Source: a virus. From it: 20,149 nt of DNA. The DNA lies in the IMG/VR virus record IMGVR_UViG_3300025771_000263, positions 1-20,149 of that record; one strand, written 5' to 3'. Positions 19,070 through 20,149 of the stretch are shown here, one piece after another. The position numbers were made by a program, and so were the translations under genes. A model generated the notes under the pieces. That model saw nothing but the letters and a program-made list of their open reading frames with translations, was not told where the DNA came from and searched no databases. How positions within the stretch are numbered: position 1 is the first letter of the stretch; the number at the start of each line of letters is the position of its first letter.

Positions 19070-19122
19070 TGTGGCCATATACTGACGAAGAGTGGGAACA
19101 ACTTACATACCCTAAAAAATAA
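19069..19122 (+). CDS. Possible 17-aa micro-ORF
   Basis: The ORF MWPYTDEEWEQLTYPKK begins in TAATG overlap with the membrane peptide and ends just before the hairpin at 19131. It is plausible only because of the overlap and operon position. It may be untranslated. Confidence 0.4.
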   Translation: MWPYTDEEWEQLTYPKK

Positions 19123-19130
19123 AAAGGAAA

Positions 19131-19164
19131 GTGACGGAGCCGACAGTCAGAATGACTCCGTCAC
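19131..19164 (-). terminator. Hairpin between convergent operons
   Basis: GTGACGG/CCGTCAC plus inner AGTCA-GAA-TGACT with a 7-nt bulge (or a 9-bp GTGACGGAG/CTCCGTCAC). On the minus strand it is followed by a T-rich tract (complement of 19115-19130), so it terminates the 19428-19195 gene. On the plus strand the tail is weaker. Confidence 0.75.
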
Positions 19165-19194
19165 AATCCTATTTTAAGGGATTGCTATATTATT

Positions 19195-19428
19195 TTACTT
19201 GCGATTGTAGATTGAATATAGTACCCATACAGCAACAAGACCAACTAATCCTTGTGCAGAAAAACCTGCAACAATATTTTGGATATTACCGATAATGTTG
19301 ATGTTTGGCCAGAACGGAATGTTCTGTCCGTTGAACAAGACTTCAAGAACAATACCCAACGATAACAGGCTAACTCCTGCTTCTGTTAGGGCACCTGCCC
19401 AAGCCTTTACTTTGTTTAAGATTTCCAT
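19195..19428 (-). CDS. Small membrane protein with two spans, 77 aa
   Basis: ATG 19428 has AGGAG seven bases upstream; a TTG frame to 19464 would swallow that site. The N-terminal helix MEILNKVKAWAGALTEAG is followed by span 1 (about 19-33, VSLLSLGIVLEVLF), a loop FNGQNIPFWPNINIIGN and span 2 (about 57-73, GLVGLVAVWVLYSIYN). It is holin-sized, but no family is named. It has its own late-type promoter at 19474-19480 and ends at the hairpin at 19131-19164. Confidence 0.78.
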   Translation of the reverse strand: MEILNKVKAWAGALTEAGVSLLSLGIVLEVLFNGQNIPFWPNINIIGNIQNIVAGFSAQGLVGLVAVWVLYSIYNRK

Positions 19429-19473
19429 AATGGATCTCCTTTCTCTTAGTGCTGATTTATTCAACCAGCGTTT

Positions 19474-19480
19474 TATTTAG
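19474..19480 (-). promoter_or_regulatory. Late promoter CTAAATA for the 77-aa membrane protein
   Basis: The motif lies 45 bases upstream of ATG 19428. Confidence 0.5.
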
Positions 19481-19529
19481 GTAGGTATAAACCAAAGTTA
19501 AACTACCATAATTGCGATTTGGGTGTAAG

Positions 19530-19545
19530 ATTAATGATTTTCACT
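19530..19545 (+). repeat. 16-bp leader repeat, copy 2 (pqqA leader)
   Basis: It is identical to 18176-18191. Here it runs into CACTATAGA, which makes TAAT(N10)CACTATAG-like similarity to T7-class phage promoters. No such polymerase is seen in the window. Confidence 0.7.
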
Positions 19546-19569
19546 ATAGACTTTCTTTAATATGTGTGT

Positions 19570-19576
19570 TTAAATA
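19570..19576 (+). promoter_or_regulatory. Possible late-type promoter TTAAATA of pqqA
   Basis: The same heptamer as at 18044-18050. It predicts a start near 19582 and a leader of about 79 bases containing CAAGT-GGG-ACTTG. Confidence 0.35.
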
Positions 19577-19660
19577 GTAATGTAGACTCAAGTGGGACTT
19601 GTATTTTTACTCACCCATGAACTGGATACATTTTGTAAATCTAACTAAAGGAGAAACATT

Positions 19661-19732
19661 ATGTGGACAAAACCTACATTTACCGAAATGAGATTCGGAT
19701 TTGAAGTCACAATGTATGTGATGAACAAGTAA
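19661..19732 (+). CDS. pqqA: PqqA, peptide precursor of pyrroloquinoline quinone
   Basis: A complete 23-aa PqqA. It starts MWTKPTFTEMRFGFEVTMY and ends VMNK. E15 and Y19 form the E-x-x-x-Y motif that PqqE cross-links to build PQQ, the cofactor of methanol and glucose dehydrogenases. The conserved W-x-K-P and G-F-E-V-T-M-Y blocks match classical bacterial PqqA almost residue for residue, with normal length. AAAGGAG lies seven bases before the ATG, and a UUCG-loop terminator begins six bases after the stop, so it is a dedicated monocistronic gene. No pqqB, C, D or E is in the window; the host must supply them. I regard this as an auxiliary metabolic gene. Confidence 0.95.
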   Translation: MWTKPTFTEMRFGFEVTMYVMNK

Positions 19733-19737
19733 CAAAT

Positions 19738-19762
19738 AGGGCCTTCGGGCCCTTTCTTTTTG
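19738..19762 (+). terminator. Terminator of pqqA
   Basis: AGGGCC-TTCG-GGCCCT, a 6-bp stem with a UUCG tetraloop, followed by TTCTTTTT. Confidence 0.9.
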
Positions 19763-19776
19763 GCTCAAATACCCGG

Positions 19777-19805
19777 TTGACAAACATAAATAACTCTGTT
19801 ATATT
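19777..19805 (+). promoter_or_regulatory. Sigma-70 promoter of the 19860 gene
   Basis: TTGACA (19777-19782), 17-base spacer, TATATT (19800-19805). Two direct repeats of GTTATATTAGTA (19798-19809, 19812-19823) overlap the -10 and start region and may be an operator. Confidence 0.8.
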
Positions 19806-19859
19806 AGTAGAGTTATATTAGTATAACACGACACATTAACACACACAGAAGGAGAAAAC

Positions 19860-20149
19860 ATGATGTCAATGAAACAAATCGAAGAATCAGCAAAGCAAGG
19901 CGCTGAATACGTTCAAAGTAAAGTCAAAGAAGCATTGCCAAAAGTATCGTTCAACAAGAACGGTTATGAAATCCGTACACAAGTATTGGATATGGCAAAA
20001 CAATTCACTGAGTTCGAACATTCACAAAAATGGATGGGTTGGGAAATCACACAGAAGCGTGATGAAAAAACTGGTGAGATTGTTTCTAAAGTAGGTATGC
20101 CAGAAGTACCAGGTGTAGACCATGTACTTGAGTATGCTGAAAAGTTCTA
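19860..20149 (+). CDS. Conserved phage protein of unknown function, 3' end outside window
   Basis: At least 96 codons, open to the window end. The start is ATG 19860 with GAAGGAG upstream (a second ATG follows at once, giving MMSMKQIEESAKQGAEYVQ). The first 30 residues are an amphipathic helix. The next part contains QVLDMAKQFTEFEHSQKWMG and WEITQKRDEKTGEIVSKVGM. I recall similar aromatic/charged short proteins in T4-like marine phages without known function. The strong sigma-70 promoter suggests early, abundant expression. Confidence 0.82.
   Translation, partial: MMSMKQIEESAKQGAEYVQSKVKEALPKVSFNKNGYEIRTQVLDMAKQFTEFEHSQKWMGWEITQKRDEKTGEIVSKVGMPEVPGVDHVLEYAEKF

Noticed and set aside
19429-19464. 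TTG start at 19464 for the membrane protein
   Set aside because: The extra 12 residues are arginine-rich and encode the AGGAG ribosome site of ATG 19428.
19530-19550. True T7-type promoter before pqqA
   Set aside because: TAAT and CACTATAG match, but the middle bases do not, the second copy diverges after CACT, and no single-subunit polymerase is present in the window. Kept only as a lead.
1-20149. CRISPR arrays, insertion sequences or ordinary tRNA genes
   Set aside because: No spaced direct repeats, transposase frames, or cloverleaf with a TTCRA loop was seen; the only tRNA-like part is the tmRNA acceptor piece.

Overview
The window is part of the genome of a T4-like (myovirus-type) marine phage. 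The evidence is an aerobic ribonucleotide reductase operon (nrdA-nrdB-glutaredoxin), a PAAR tail-tip protein, a pectate-lyase-fold tail spike, virion proteins with T4-type capsid-targeting N-termini, an XhlA-like coiled-coil/membrane protein, and about 17 copies of a T4-late-like promoter (nTAAATA, two of them exactly TATAAATA) placed almost only in front of genes. The DNA is AT-rich, gene-dense and full of TAATG/ATGA overlaps. The host is probably a low-GC marine proteobacterium. The two-piece tmRNA points to an alphaproteobacterium (or one of the few other lineages with split tmRNA), and the PqqA peptide points to a host that makes PQQ, for example a methylotroph. The host is an inference.

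Left end (1-450, minus strand): a circularly permuted, two-piece tmRNA gene that continues beyond the window. Its acceptor piece and tag-coding piece are separated by a 42-codon membrane-protein ORF with its own Shine-Dalgarno sequence. Next comes a plus-strand cassette of four small genes (524-1307), convergent with what follows.

1304-8045 (minus): tail spike, a conserved small protein, then nrdA-nrdB-glutaredoxin, an Sm-like-fold candidate, a 71-aa protein and PAAR. 8079-8774 is a RecB-like PD-(D/E)XK nuclease under an apparent sigma-70 promoter. 8835-15664 (minus) is a virion block: large acidic and small basic proteins, several starting with a short hydrophobic peptide ending in I/L-x-E as in T4 internal proteins, including a 411-aa protein with nucleotidyltransferase (ligase-like) motifs.

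15738-16765 (plus): a class 3 lipase and a translationally coupled secreted protein. 16762-18038 (minus): a small protein, IscU, a cold-shock protein and a basic protein. 18100-20149 (mostly plus): small probable early genes with structured leaders, a minus-strand membrane protein, a complete 23-codon pqqA with its own leader and terminator, and a partial conserved protein under a sigma-70 promoter.

Together the accessory genes act on host physiology: deoxynucleotide supply, Fe-S assembly, ribosome rescue and proteolytic tagging, RNA chaperoning, and supply of the peptide precursor of the PQQ cofactor. The most novel items are the gene-within-a-split-tmRNA, the phage pqqA, a set of genes whose late promoter places +1 exactly on the start codon, and a leader with three hairpins sharing an NAAAGA loop.
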